Origin: Gammaproteobacteria bacterium
Lineage (GTDB): Bacteria > Pseudomonadota > Gammaproteobacteria > Eutrophobiales > Eutrophobiaceae
DNA: 45,464 nt
Direction of reading: 5' to 3'
NCBI GenBank assembly: GCA_021773215.1
Contig: JAJFKM010000014.1
Span: 1 to 45,464, forward strand
Each line of letters opens with the position of its first letter. Within the stretch, counting starts at the first letter, position 1. The notes beneath the pieces were generated by a model. That model saw only the letters and a program-made list of their open reading frames with translations. It searched no databases and had not been told where the DNA came from. Shown here one piece after another: positions 18,503 through 25,970 of the stretch. Made by a program: the position numbers and the translations under genes.

Positions 18503-18823
18503 TTAAACAGACATGTTCATAATTTCTTGATATGCACTGACAAGACGGTTACGAACCTGTGTCATAGCTTGAAAGGAAACTGTAGCTACTTGTGACTTAA
18601 CCATTACGTCCGTGATATCAATATCTGGATTCCCTAACTCAAACTGTGTTTTTAATTCACCAGCCTGTTGTTGTGTTTCGTTGACCTTGTTAACAGCACT
18701 TTGAAACATATTTGAAAAATCCGGATTACTACCTTGTACAACTGCCGATTGATTAATTGTATTTGCTTTATCAGCCATTGCTCGCATTTGAACCAACAAT
18801 GTATCCATATTAATTTCACTCAT
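18503..18823 (-). CDS. fliE: Flagellar hook-basal body protein FliE
   Basis: FliE joins the MS ring to the rod. At 106 aa it has the family length. The C-terminal half carries the conserved blocks TDVMVKSQVATVSFQAMTQV and RNRLVSAYQEIMNMSV. It lies 24 bases after fleR and 23 before fliF, and starts at ATG with AGGTGT upstream. I found no convincing sigma-54 promoter directly before it; the best candidate, inside the end of fleR, is weak. Transcription may come from fleSR. Confidence 0.94.
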   Translation of the reverse strand: MSEINMDTLLVQMRAMADKANTINQSAVVQGSNPDFSNMFQSAVNKVNETQQQAGELKTQFELGNPDIDITDVMVKSQVATVSFQAMTQVRNRLVSAYQEIMNMSV

Positions 18824-18847
18824 AATTTACACCTTTTTAATCAACGA

Positions 18848-20206
18848 CTAATTAACGGGTATGGCAACGCCATGTTCACGCATCTTTGCAAGTTTGTACC
18901 TTAATGTACGTGGGCTGATACCTAGCTTTTCTGCTGCCGACTTCCTACTGCCCATCGTTTCCTTTAATGCTTCGATAATCATATTTTGCTCACGAACTTT
19001 AAGATCATCGCTAAGTTTGTTATCAGCATCCATCTCAACTTCTTCTTGCATATCAGACACAGCAGTTACTTCTTGATAAGCCTGTTGCTCAAATTGTATT
19101 TCATTGCTTGTGACTGTCCCTGTCATTTGAAGAATTAAAGCGCGTTGCATAACATTATCCAGTTCACGGACATTCCCTGGCCATGAATAAGTTTTAAGTG
19201 TTTCGCAAACATCTTTTGACAATTCTGGACAAGCTGTATTGTTTTCTGTCGCTGCTCGGGCAAGTAGAAATTCTGCGAGGGGAACAATATCCTCTTTACG
19301 TTCGCGTAGCGCAGGCATGTTTATTGGAAAAACGTTTAATCGGTAGAATAAATCTTCGCGAAAATGACCTGCTGTCACTTCCTTACGCATGTTTCTGTTT
19401 GATGTTGCTATCACACGTACATTCAACTCAATTGAATTTTGGTCTCCCAATCGTTCAACTTCTTTTTCCTGAAGCACACGTAACAATTTTGCTTGTAATG
19501 GCAAACTCATCTCTGATATTTCGTCTAACAAGATAGTGCCATCCTGAGCTTGTTCAAACTTTCCGGGACATGATTTATAGGCGCCTGTATAAGCGCCTTT
19601 TTGATAACCAAACAAGATTGCTTCCAACATGTTTTCCGGAATGGCGGCGCAATTGATGGCGACAAAAGGCTTTTTGCTTCGTTGTGATTGTTGATGGATA
19701 TATTGTGCCAGGACTTCTTTTCCTGTTCCGCTTTCTCCAGTAACCAATAATGTTGCATCACTATTTGAGACGCGTTTTGCAATTTCCATAACCTCTTTAG
19801 TCTTGCTATCAGCTGCGACAAAGCCAGTATCCGTTTCGGTCAGCACTGCCGGCAAAAATTGACTGACCTTAGCAACCAACACCTCTGGTTCGAACGGTTT
19901 AACAAGATAATCAACAGCACCAATTTGCATAGCGTCTACTGCTTGTTGAACAGTACCAAATGCAGTCATCAGTATTACCGGTAGATTTATTTGCGTAGCT
20001 TTGATGCGTTTTAGTAGATTAATGCCATCCATTCTGGCCATTTGCACATCGCTAATCACCATGTCGATTGATTCGTTTTGAAGAACATCAAGTGCATCTT
20101 CGCCATTGATAGCAGTCTTTGGGATATAACCAGCGATAGTCAGTGTGTCCGACAAGGCCTCGCGTAAATCGTTATCATCCTCAACAATCAAAACCTTATA
20201 ATTCAT
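18848..20206 (-). CDS. fleR: Sigma-54 dependent response regulator FleR (FlrC)
   Basis: FleR, phosphorylated by FleS, activates sigma-54 promoters of mid-class flagellar genes. The 452-aa protein has a receiver domain with phospho-acceptor D53 (ISDVQMARMDG). The AAA+ domain has Walker A GESGTGKE at 157-164 and the sigma-54 contact loop at 204-209. A Fis-type helix-turn-helix lies at the C-terminus (SAAEKLGISPRTLRYKLAKM). The contact loop reads GAYTGA instead of the usual GAFTGA. ATG overlaps the fleS stop by 4 bases, with GGGAG 6 bases upstream. Confidence 0.95.
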   Translation of the reverse strand: MNYKVLIVEDDNDLREALSDTLTIAGYIPKTAINGEDALDVLQNESIDMVISDVQMARMDGINLLKRIKATQINLPVILMTAFGTVQQAVDAMQIGAVDYLVKPFEPEVLVAKVSQFLPAVLTETDTGFVAADSKTKEVMEIAKRVSNSDATLLVTGESGTGKEVLAQYIHQQSQRSKKPFVAINCAAIPENMLEAILFGYQKGAYTGAYKSCPGKFEQAQDGTILLDEISEMSLPLQAKLLRVLQEKEVERLGDQNSIELNVRVIATSNRNMRKEVTAGHFREDLFYRLNVFPINMPALRERKEDIVPLAEFLLARAATENNTACPELSKDVCETLKTYSWPGNVRELDNVMQRALILQMTGTVTSNEIQFEQQAYQEVTAVSDMQEEVEMDADNKLSDDLKVREQNMIIEALKETMGSRKSAAEKLGISPRTLRYKLAKMREHGVAIPVN

Positions 20207-21435
20207 ATTGCACTCCCATTAATATTCAAGCTATTTTTTGTTATTGGATATTTATTGTTCTCAGATTTGTAAACGGGCAGGTTTATTGTGAAACAAGTTC
20301 CTTTTTCAGATGCATTTTGCACAGATATAGTGCCTTTATGTGCACGTACAACAGCATCTACAACAGCAAGACCAAGGCCCGTTCCATTTGTACGTGTTGT
20401 CACGAAGGGTTCAAACAATCTCGACTTTATTGATGCTGGAATACCCGGACCATCATCAATAATAATTAATTGAACTTGCTCTGATACATCATGTGACAAT
20501 TCAATATGTATATTGGTGACTATGCCTCCAGCCTGACATGCGTTATTAAATATATTTTGCAATGCGCTTTTAAATGCGTCACAAGCTAGGCTAACTTGTA
20601 CATCTGCAGCCAGATTATTGTATGTGATGTTTAATTCGCAGTTTTCTAAAGCACCATCTTGTTGTTCAATAAAATCTTGAATGATTGCAGATATGACAGA
20701 TGGCTTTGTTTTCAAACGTCCGCCACGAGCAAACAACAACATTTCTTCAACTAGCGTTTCCAGATGTTGTAGAGCAGACAAGGTTTTTTTTGTGAATCGT
20801 TTTCTACGTTCTAAATCAAGTTGGTTTGCACCTAGATTTGAAACATAAAGTAATGCGGATGATAGTGGTGTACGAATCTGGTGAGCTAATCCAGCTGCCA
20901 TTTCTCCCATGGCAGACATTCGTTTTAAACTGGAGATCTGTTCTTGTAGCTGACGTGTCTCAGTAACATCTGTTATCAATAATATCTGACCCGGTTCTGA
21001 ATCAAGTGGTTGTGTAGAAATATTGACATATTGACCATTGCACAAGGTTATATCATGACCATCATCCCACTTTGGCTTAAATGCGCGATCAACAACATCA
21101 CGCCAACGTTCACTGAGTAACGGTTCTCCCAGCAGCGCTAATGCTGCTGGGTTAATCTCTTTTACAATACCTTGCCCATCAATGACTATGACGCCACCGG
21201 GTAATGCGTGTAAAAGATTTTCAAGACGTTTGGTAACGCGTTCACGTTCTACATACTCATGCTTCTTCTGAGAACGTGTATCTACGAGCTCTTTGTTTAG
21301 TTGAGCTACTTCTTGTTCAAGACCTTCATAAAAATGGGTAAGTGATGAAGAAATTTCATTGAAATTCTGGAAAGCCTGCTCTAATGATTCTGCTTTGCTG
21401 ATTTCAGTTTTACTTGATAACTGCTGTTGTGACAT
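20203..21435 (-). CDS. fleS: Flagellar sensor histidine kinase FleS (FlrB)
   Basis: FleS is the partner kinase of FleR. The 410-aa protein has no membrane segment, so it is cytoplasmic. It contains a coiled-coil N-terminus, a PAS domain (about 70-165), the H box with H185 in GLAHQIRTPLSSALLYVSNL, an N box around LQNIFNNACQAG, and the ATP lid DDGPGIP and GTGLGLAVVDAVV. It is preceded by its own sigma-54 promoter (21477-21491) and is translationally coupled to fleR. Confidence 0.95.
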   Translation of the reverse strand: MSQQQLSSKTEISKAESLEQAFQNFNEISSSLTHFYEGLEQEVAQLNKELVDTRSQKKHEYVERERVTKRLENLLHALPGGVIVIDGQGIVKEINPAALALLGEPLLSERWRDVVDRAFKPKWDDGHDITLCNGQYVNISTQPLDSEPGQILLITDVTETRQLQEQISSLKRMSAMGEMAAGLAHQIRTPLSSALLYVSNLGANQLDLERRKRFTKKTLSALQHLETLVEEMLLFARGGRLKTKPSVISAIIQDFIEQQDGALENCELNITYNNLAADVQVSLACDAFKSALQNIFNNACQAGGIVTNIHIELSHDVSEQVQLIIIDDGPGIPASIKSRLFEPFVTTRTNGTGLGLAVVDAVVRAHKGTISVQNASEKGTCFTINLPVYKSENNKYPITKNSLNINGSAI

Positions 21436-21445
21436 TTTCTCACCA

Positions 21446-21466
21446 TTAACAAATTAAAGTTGTTAA
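21446..21466. repeat. Inverted repeat in the fleS leader
   Basis: TTAACAA, a 7-base spacer, TTGTTAA. It lies at and just after the predicted start of transcription from the fleS sigma-54 promoter and before the fleS ATG, so it could be an operator or a small leader hairpin. Function unknown. Confidence 0.38.
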
Positions 21467-21476
21467 CTATGGGAGA

Positions 21477-21491
21477 GCAAAGACTATGCCA
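21477..21491 (-). promoter_or_regulatory. Sigma-54 promoter of fleSR
   Basis: On the minus strand it reads TGGCAT, 5 bases, TTGC, with exact GG-N10-GC spacing. It lies between fleQ and fleS, with a predicted start near 21465, about 30 bases before the fleS ATG. This fits the known FleQ control of fleSR in Pseudomonas. Confidence 0.8.
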
Positions 21492-21555
21492 TTGAGTTTA
21501 TCCTAATAAATACAAGTAATTACGTTGATAGTGATCTGCGGCTGGAAGGATTACG

Positions 21556-22986
21556 TCAAATACCCGACGCTGTTTCTTTACGTTGCATACCAAGCTTACG
21601 CATTTTTTCAACTAGTGTCGTCCGACCCATGTTTAATCTTTTTGCGGCATGAGCGACAACACCGTTAGATTCATCCAAGGCTTGCTTGATAAGACTGAGC
21701 TCAATTGAATTGACATGACCTTTTAAATCAACACCACTTTTAGGTAATCTCGGCATGCGTAAATGCATATCAGATTCAACACCACTGTCTTCATTTGGAA
21801 GCGCTTCCATTATAGTCTTTGCCTGATATTTTTCTGGCATATCATGTATATCTACAACACCATTGGGATACAAGATTGAAAGACGCTCTATTAGATTAGC
21901 AAGTTCACGGACATTTCCAGGCCAGGAATATTGAGCCAGCGACTCTGCAGCTGATTGTGTTAGAGATAAACCACTACTGCCTTCATGTTCCAATCGTTCA
22001 ATTAAATCACTTATCAGCATGGGTAAATCTTCAGTACGATCCCTTAATGCAGGCATTTCAATTGGAAAGACATTCAACCTATAAAACAAATCTTCACGAA
22101 ACCGTCCTGTTTCTATTGCTTCGTCTAAATCTACATGGGTTGCTGCTACGATACGAACATCTGCTGTAATACTTTTGTTGCTACCAACGCGCTCAAATGT
22201 ACGTTCTTGTAAGACACGCAGTAGCTTCACTTGCATAGGCAAACTCATATCACCTATTTCATCAAGGAATAATGTGCCTCCCTCCGCCATCTCGAAACGC
22301 CCTTGTCGTGCGCTTATCGCACCTGTGAATGCTCCTTTTTCATGTCCAAACAACTCACTTTCAAGTAATTCAGATGGGATTGCACCGCAGTTTATTGGAA
22401 CAAAGGGTTTATTTCTTCTTGAAGATTGATAATGAATATTACGCGCAACAACTTCCTTACCAGATCCGGAATCTCCCATGATGAGCACATTGGCTTCCGT
22501 ATCTGCAACCTTATCAACCATGCGACGTACTCGTTTTATCGGTTTACTAGTACCACCAAGACTACGAAATAACTCCATGGAGCGAGGACTACCGTCTTCA
22601 TGTCTGGTTTGGCGATAGAGCTTAATTTGTTGTAATACTGGTTCCAGTTTCTGATATCGTAATGGGAGATCTATCGAAGCTATTGATCCTATATCCAACT
22701 CATTACTAAACCGTGTTTTAGCTTCTGGATCATTAAGTAAAATGATCGGCAAGTAGGCATCAATTTCCTTTATTCCTCTGAATACAGCTAATAGCCCTTT
22801 GCCCGTACCACATTCACCAAGCACAATCATAATTATGCCATCAGTTTTAACATAGCGGGCTTGCCAATTTTCGGTTTCCGATACTGAAATAGGCTCATAG
22901 CCCATGAATTCTATGACGGCGGCAACATGGTTACGTACCTTGCTAGAAGTATCAATTATCATGACTTTGTTATTCACTTCTGCCAC
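21556..22986 (-). CDS. fleQ: Flagellar master transcription activator FleQ (FlrA)
   Basis: FleQ activates the early sigma-54 flagellar promoters and, in Pseudomonas, also answers to cyclic di-GMP and FleN. The 476-aa protein has an N-terminal receiver-like domain (1-125) that lacks the phospho-acceptor aspartate, typical for FleQ. The AAA+ domain has Walker A GDSGSGKE (171-178), GAFTGA (218-223) and Walker B GGTLFLDE (236-243). A Fis-type helix-turn-helix (NGVVAHAAKRLNMGRTTLVE) ends the protein. The LFRS (139-142) and ARN (181-183) residues linked to cyclic di-GMP binding in Pseudomonas FleQ are present. The start is GTG with GGAGGGG upstream. Confidence 0.96.
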   Translation of the reverse strand: MAEVNNKVMIIDTSSKVRNHVAAVIEFMGYEPISVSETENWQARYVKTDGIIMIVLGECGTGKGLLAVFRGIKEIDAYLPIILLNDPEAKTRFSNELDIGSIASIDLPLRYQKLEPVLQQIKLYRQTRHEDGSPRSMELFRSLGGTSKPIKRVRRMVDKVADTEANVLIMGDSGSGKEVVARNIHYQSSRRNKPFVPINCGAIPSELLESELFGHEKGAFTGAISARQGRFEMAEGGTLFLDEIGDMSLPMQVKLLRVLQERTFERVGSNKSITADVRIVAATHVDLDEAIETGRFREDLFYRLNVFPIEMPALRDRTEDLPMLISDLIERLEHEGSSGLSLTQSAAESLAQYSWPGNVRELANLIERLSILYPNGVVDIHDMPEKYQAKTIMEALPNEDSGVESDMHLRMPRLPKSGVDLKGHVNSIELSLIKQALDESNGVVAHAAKRLNMGRTTLVEKMRKLGMQRKETASGI

Positions 22987-22991
22987 GTGAG

Positions 22992-22998
22992 CCCCTCC
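22992..22998 (-). promoter_or_regulatory. Strong ribosome binding site deciding the GTG start of fleQ
   Basis: GGAGGGG on the minus strand, 5 bases before GTG at 22986. The next ATG in frame is eight codons later, too far from this site. Confidence 0.72.
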
Positions 22999-23169
22999 AT
23001 TATCTTAAATATCACGTTGCCACTAAGATGATAGTTAAGCAGTTGAGGACAACAATGTCAAAATTCTGTCATCTATAATAGAGAATTAATTATTGGAATT
23101 GCGTGGAGAACCACAAGGAGGTCGAGAAAAAATAATCTTTTTTTAAAATTAAATTACTACCCAGGTGAT

Positions 23170-23478
23170 TTAGAATGCTGCTTTTGGATAAGTGTTCTGC
23201 ATCTCTTTGCCCGTCTGTAGCTGCTTAATATTATTAGAAATAATATCTTTTTTATTAGTAATGAGTGCGGCAATTTTTTTATGGTTTTCCATTATCGATT
23301 CTAAACATTCAGCATCAGTAGAAGTTAATTTTTCTTTATCTAGTGCATTGAAAAAATGTTCTATTTGTTGCGTATATGCGGATATTTCTTTTTCAAGACT
23401 CAGCAATTCCGTATCCTTTGCCAGACCAATAAGTCGTATACCTAATGCAATTATTGCATCAACACTTGCTTGCATCAT
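23170..23478 (-). CDS. fliT: FliT-like flagellar export chaperone
   Basis: This 102-aa, all-helical, charged protein directly follows fliS, which is where the FliD chaperone FliT is normally encoded. I see no strong sequence signature, so the name rests on size, predicted helices and position in the fliC-flaG-fliD-fliS run. The family keeps the cap protein FliD soluble before export. ATG at 23478 has AAAGG 6 bases upstream; a second ATG follows at once. A 183-base gap with AT-rich sequence separates it from fleQ. Confidence 0.7.
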   Translation of the reverse strand: MMQASVDAIIALGIRLIGLAKDTELLSLEKEISAYTQQIEHFFNALDKEKLTSTDAECLESIMENHKKIAALITNKKDIISNNIKQLQTGKEMQNTYPKAAF

Positions 23479-23497
23479 GATTTACCTTTCAGTCACA

Positions 23498-23941
23498 TCA
23501 AGCTGCAGGTTGTTCAAATCGGGTTTCAACTTGCGCTGCTACGGATTGATTTGCGATCGCATCCCAGGCTGACTTAATCTCCGTTAATAAACCATGAACT
23601 TCATCAATTATGGAAACATCATTTTTTAAATTTGATTCCATCAAACGATACGTCATATATTCATATAAACTATCCAGATTATCTGCCATAGAACCACCCT
23701 TGTCATGATTCAGGCTATCCCGAAGTCCACCAATAATAGAGATGGCCATACTAATGTCTTCGCCTTTTTGTGCGATAGAATTTGCTTTCATATGTCCCTT
23801 GGCTTGTGTAAGTCTTGCTAGTGCACCATCCATAAGCAATTGTATTAAACGATGGGGAGATGCTCCTTCAATACTCGTCTGTAAATTGATTTTGTTATAT
23901 TCCTTTAATGCGAGAATGTTTCCCAAATTAGGATTATTCAT
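23498..23941 (-). CDS. fliS: Flagellin export chaperone FliS
   Basis: FliS binds the C-terminus of flagellin and prevents its early polymerisation. The 147-aa protein has the family blocks YNKINLQTSIEGASPHRLIQ and LLMDGALARL, and later LRDSLNHDKGGSMADNLDSL YEYM. The C-terminus is a little longer than in E. coli. It lies 57 bases after fliD and 19 before the fliT-like gene. Confidence 0.95.
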   Translation of the reverse strand: MNNPNLGNILALKEYNKINLQTSIEGASPHRLIQLLMDGALARLTQAKGHMKANSIAQKGEDISMAISIIGGLRDSLNHDKGGSMADNLDSLYEYMTYRLMESNLKNDVSIIDEVHGLLTEIKSAWDAIANQSVAAQVETRFEQPAA

Positions 23942-23998
23942 TAGCCTTTACCTCACTGTATATTTTTAGTTGTTTCATTCTGTTGAATTTTAGTTCAA

Positions 23999-25426
23999 TT
24001 AATTTGATGGATTATTAATATTTTTAATCTGTTCAAATTGTTGTGTAAGAAAACTACTTGTTGAGTTTAATTGCGCCATCAAAACATCCAGCGCTGAAAA
24101 TTGTGCTAACAAACGTTCTTCAAGTGAAATCAATGTCAATTGCAAATCTTCAAGGTCTTCATTTATATTATTTACCGTTGCATTCAACCCCTGTGATTTA
24201 CTATCAAGCAGTCCTTCTGCTTTTATATATTCATTTACAACACTATCAAGCTTTACAGCGATACCATTTGTAGAAGAAAATAATTCGGCCACATCATCCA
24301 TATTGTTATTCAACGCTGTATTCAATTCAGTAGAATCTATTTCTAATGTGCCATCACTTTTGGACGTGATACCTAAATCTACCAGCGTTGAATATTGACC
24401 ACTAATACCTGTCACTGCATCGTTCATTTTTGTTCTTATTTGATTGCTGAGGCTTCTTATTGTGGCATCACCGAGTAAAATCCCTACCTGACCGTTTTCA
24501 GGATTAAATGCGGTGACATTATTCGTATACGTTATGAAGGCATTATAATTTAAAATAAATGACTCAACGTTAGCCTTTATCGTTGCTGTATCTCTGGCAA
24601 CAGTCAAACTATGAACATTACCTGTATCTTCTTTATTTACCGTTATCGTCACACCTTGAATAGCATCAACAACTGTATTTGATGCACTTAAAACCTTTTG
24701 CCCATCGATATATACCTCTGCATCATTTGCAGCATTAATCTGTGTCATTCGTTCCGGGGATGTTGCATCAGCCGAGTCATAATAGAAGGCTGACAAACCT
24801 GTCGCATCTGTATCATTTAAATCATCATCATTAACAGTTACAGTTATTGCATTAGCAATACCTGTATTGTTTGAACTTAAAATGAGCTTTGCTTCAGTAC
24901 CGCCACCACCATCATCTACATTAACAATAGTCGCTGAAACACCCGTGTTATCAGTCGCATCATTTATAGCGCTACGTATTCCTGCAAGCGTTTGATTACT
25001 GCTGTCGATGACTACATCAAAGCTGGAGGCGCCTACCGAGATAGTCAAAGTGCCTGTACCAATATCAGTATCTTGATCGGTAAAACCTGTTGTTAATAGT
25101 TTATGTGCTTCGGCCAAGTCTCTTACTTCTATATCAAACACACCAGGTGGAATAGATCCTGTATTTGAAGTTGCCGTAAAAACAGTTTCATCAGAAGAAA
25201 TTAAGGTGTTAGATTGAAAATTTGTTGCGGTTTTTAAAAACGTCAATGAAGGCGTTAATGATGTTGAAAGAATACTTTTTAAACCACCAAAGGCTGATAT
25301 CTCAGCTTGTGTATCAGAACGTTTACTCGCGAGTAACTGTGTCTTGGCATCACCTTCAGCAGCGACAAGACCATTTACTATTGCGTTAATATCCAGTCCG
25401 GAACCGATACCGGGCACAGAAATCAT
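23999..25426 (-). CDS. fliD: Flagellar filament cap protein FliD
   Basis: FliD forms the cap under which flagellin subunits fold at the filament tip. The 475-aa protein begins with the FliD N-terminal domain (GIGSGLDINAIVNGLVAAEG). A flagellin hook IN motif lies near residues 120-180. The C-terminal domain (about 240-460) ends in a coiled coil with LEERLLAQFSALDVLMAQLN. ATG has AGGAG upstream. A sigma-54-like promoter lies between it and flaG. Confidence 0.95.
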   Translation of the reverse strand: MISVPGIGSGLDINAIVNGLVAAEGDAKTQLLASKRSDTQAEISAFGGLKSILSTSLTPSLTFLKTATNFQSNTLISSDETVFTATSNTGSIPPGVFDIEVRDLAEAHKLLTTGFTDQDTDIGTGTLTISVGASSFDVVIDSSNQTLAGIRSAINDATDNTGVSATIVNVDDGGGGTEAKLILSSNNTGIANAITVTVNDDDLNDTDATGLSAFYYDSADATSPERMTQINAANDAEVYIDGQKVLSASNTVVDAIQGVTITVNKEDTGNVHSLTVARDTATIKANVESFILNYNAFITYTNNVTAFNPENGQVGILLGDATIRSLSNQIRTKMNDAVTGISGQYSTLVDLGITSKSDGTLEIDSTELNTALNNNMDDVAELFSSTNGIAVKLDSVVNEYIKAEGLLDSKSQGLNATVNNINEDLEDLQLTLISLEERLLAQFSALDVLMAQLNSTSSFLTQQFEQIKNINNPSN

Positions 25427-25464
25427 GACAGCTCCTATATGTTAGGTTTCTTTGTGTCAATAAT

Positions 25465-25479
25465 GCAGTAATCGCACCA
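25465..25479 (-). promoter_or_regulatory. Candidate sigma-54 promoter of fliD
   Basis: On the minus strand it reads TGGTGC, 5 bases, CTGC. The GG-N10-GC frame is exact and a consensus G follows the -24 block, but three other positions differ. It lies exactly in the flaG-fliD gap, about 40 bases before the fliD ATG. A half FleQ box (GTCAAT, 25456-25461) lies just downstream. In Pseudomonas fliD is a FleQ target. Confidence 0.5.
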
Positions 25480-25480
25480 A

Positions 25481-25870
25481 CTAAGCCTGAGCATTGAGTA
25501 ACATACCCACTGTCTGATTTAATTGTTGTGACATATCAAGAAACTCTTCTGATGGTATGGTTCGAATCGTTTTCTGACTCTCGCTATCGACAACCCTGAT
25601 AACGGTTTCACCGGTATCGTCGTTAATACTAAAGTGCAAATCACGCTGTAAATTCTGAACATGTTGATTCAGATTTTCAGCGGCCTGTTCTAATTGTTCA
25701 TTCGATGGCTGGCTACTTTCCTTAGTAGGCGGCACTGATTGTTCATTTCCAGACAACCCTTGCCGTGCAACTGCCTTGTCCGCCTCAATCACCCCATTCT
25801 GCTGAACTCTCGAGGTATCAGCGACACGAGACATGGACTGTCTCATTTCTGTGGTGACTTCAGTAGGCAT
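25481..25870 (-). CDS. flaG: Flagellar protein FlaG
   Basis: FlaG is a small secreted-type protein found between flagellin and cap genes in polar flagellates and affects filament length. The 129-aa protein has a variable, Gln/Ser-rich N-terminal half. The conserved FlaG domain is at about 70-128, with LHFSINDDTGETVIRVVDS and IRTIPSEEFLDMSQQLNQ. ATG has GGAGG 7 bases upstream. It follows the strong hairpin after fliC, so its expression may depend on readthrough. Confidence 0.9.
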   Translation of the reverse strand: MPTEVTTEMRQSMSRVADTSRVQQNGVIEADKAVARQGLSGNEQSVPPTKESSQPSNEQLEQAAENLNQHVQNLQRDLHFSINDDTGETVIRVVDSESQKTIRTIPSEEFLDMSQQLNQTVGMLLNAQA

Positions 25871-25903
25871 AATATAACCTCCAAAAGGTTTTAAACTTAA
25901 AGT

Positions 25904-25934
25904 GCGGTCGGGTTATTAACCCGACCGCTTTTTT
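25904..25934. terminator. Strong hairpin after fliC
   Basis: A perfect 11-bp stem, GCGGTCGGGTT against AACCCGACCGC, has a 3-base loop. The clean TTTTTT run follows on the plus strand, while the minus-strand side that carries fliC has only a mixed run (ACTTTAAGTTT). It lies between fliC and flaG and probably ends or weakens fliC transcription. Confidence 0.65.
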
Positions 25935-25970
25935 ACTACTGCTCATTCTCACTACTACTTAATTTAATTA

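Noticed and set aside
18925-18939. Possible sigma-54 promoter for fliE inside the end of fleR
   Set aside because: GG-N10-GC spacing is present (CGGCAG, 5 bases, AAGC), but about five other consensus positions differ, so chance is as likely.
23028-23055. Possible sigma-70 promoter of fleQ (TTGTTG, 16 bases, TATCAT)
   Set aside because: The -10 is fair but the -35 matches only three bases. It is plausible in place but not strong enough to list.
23110-23160. A-rich/T-rich stretch after the fliT-like gene as a terminator
   Set aside because: The AAAAAA/TTTTTT pairing has no GC pairs and would be unstable as a terminator stem.
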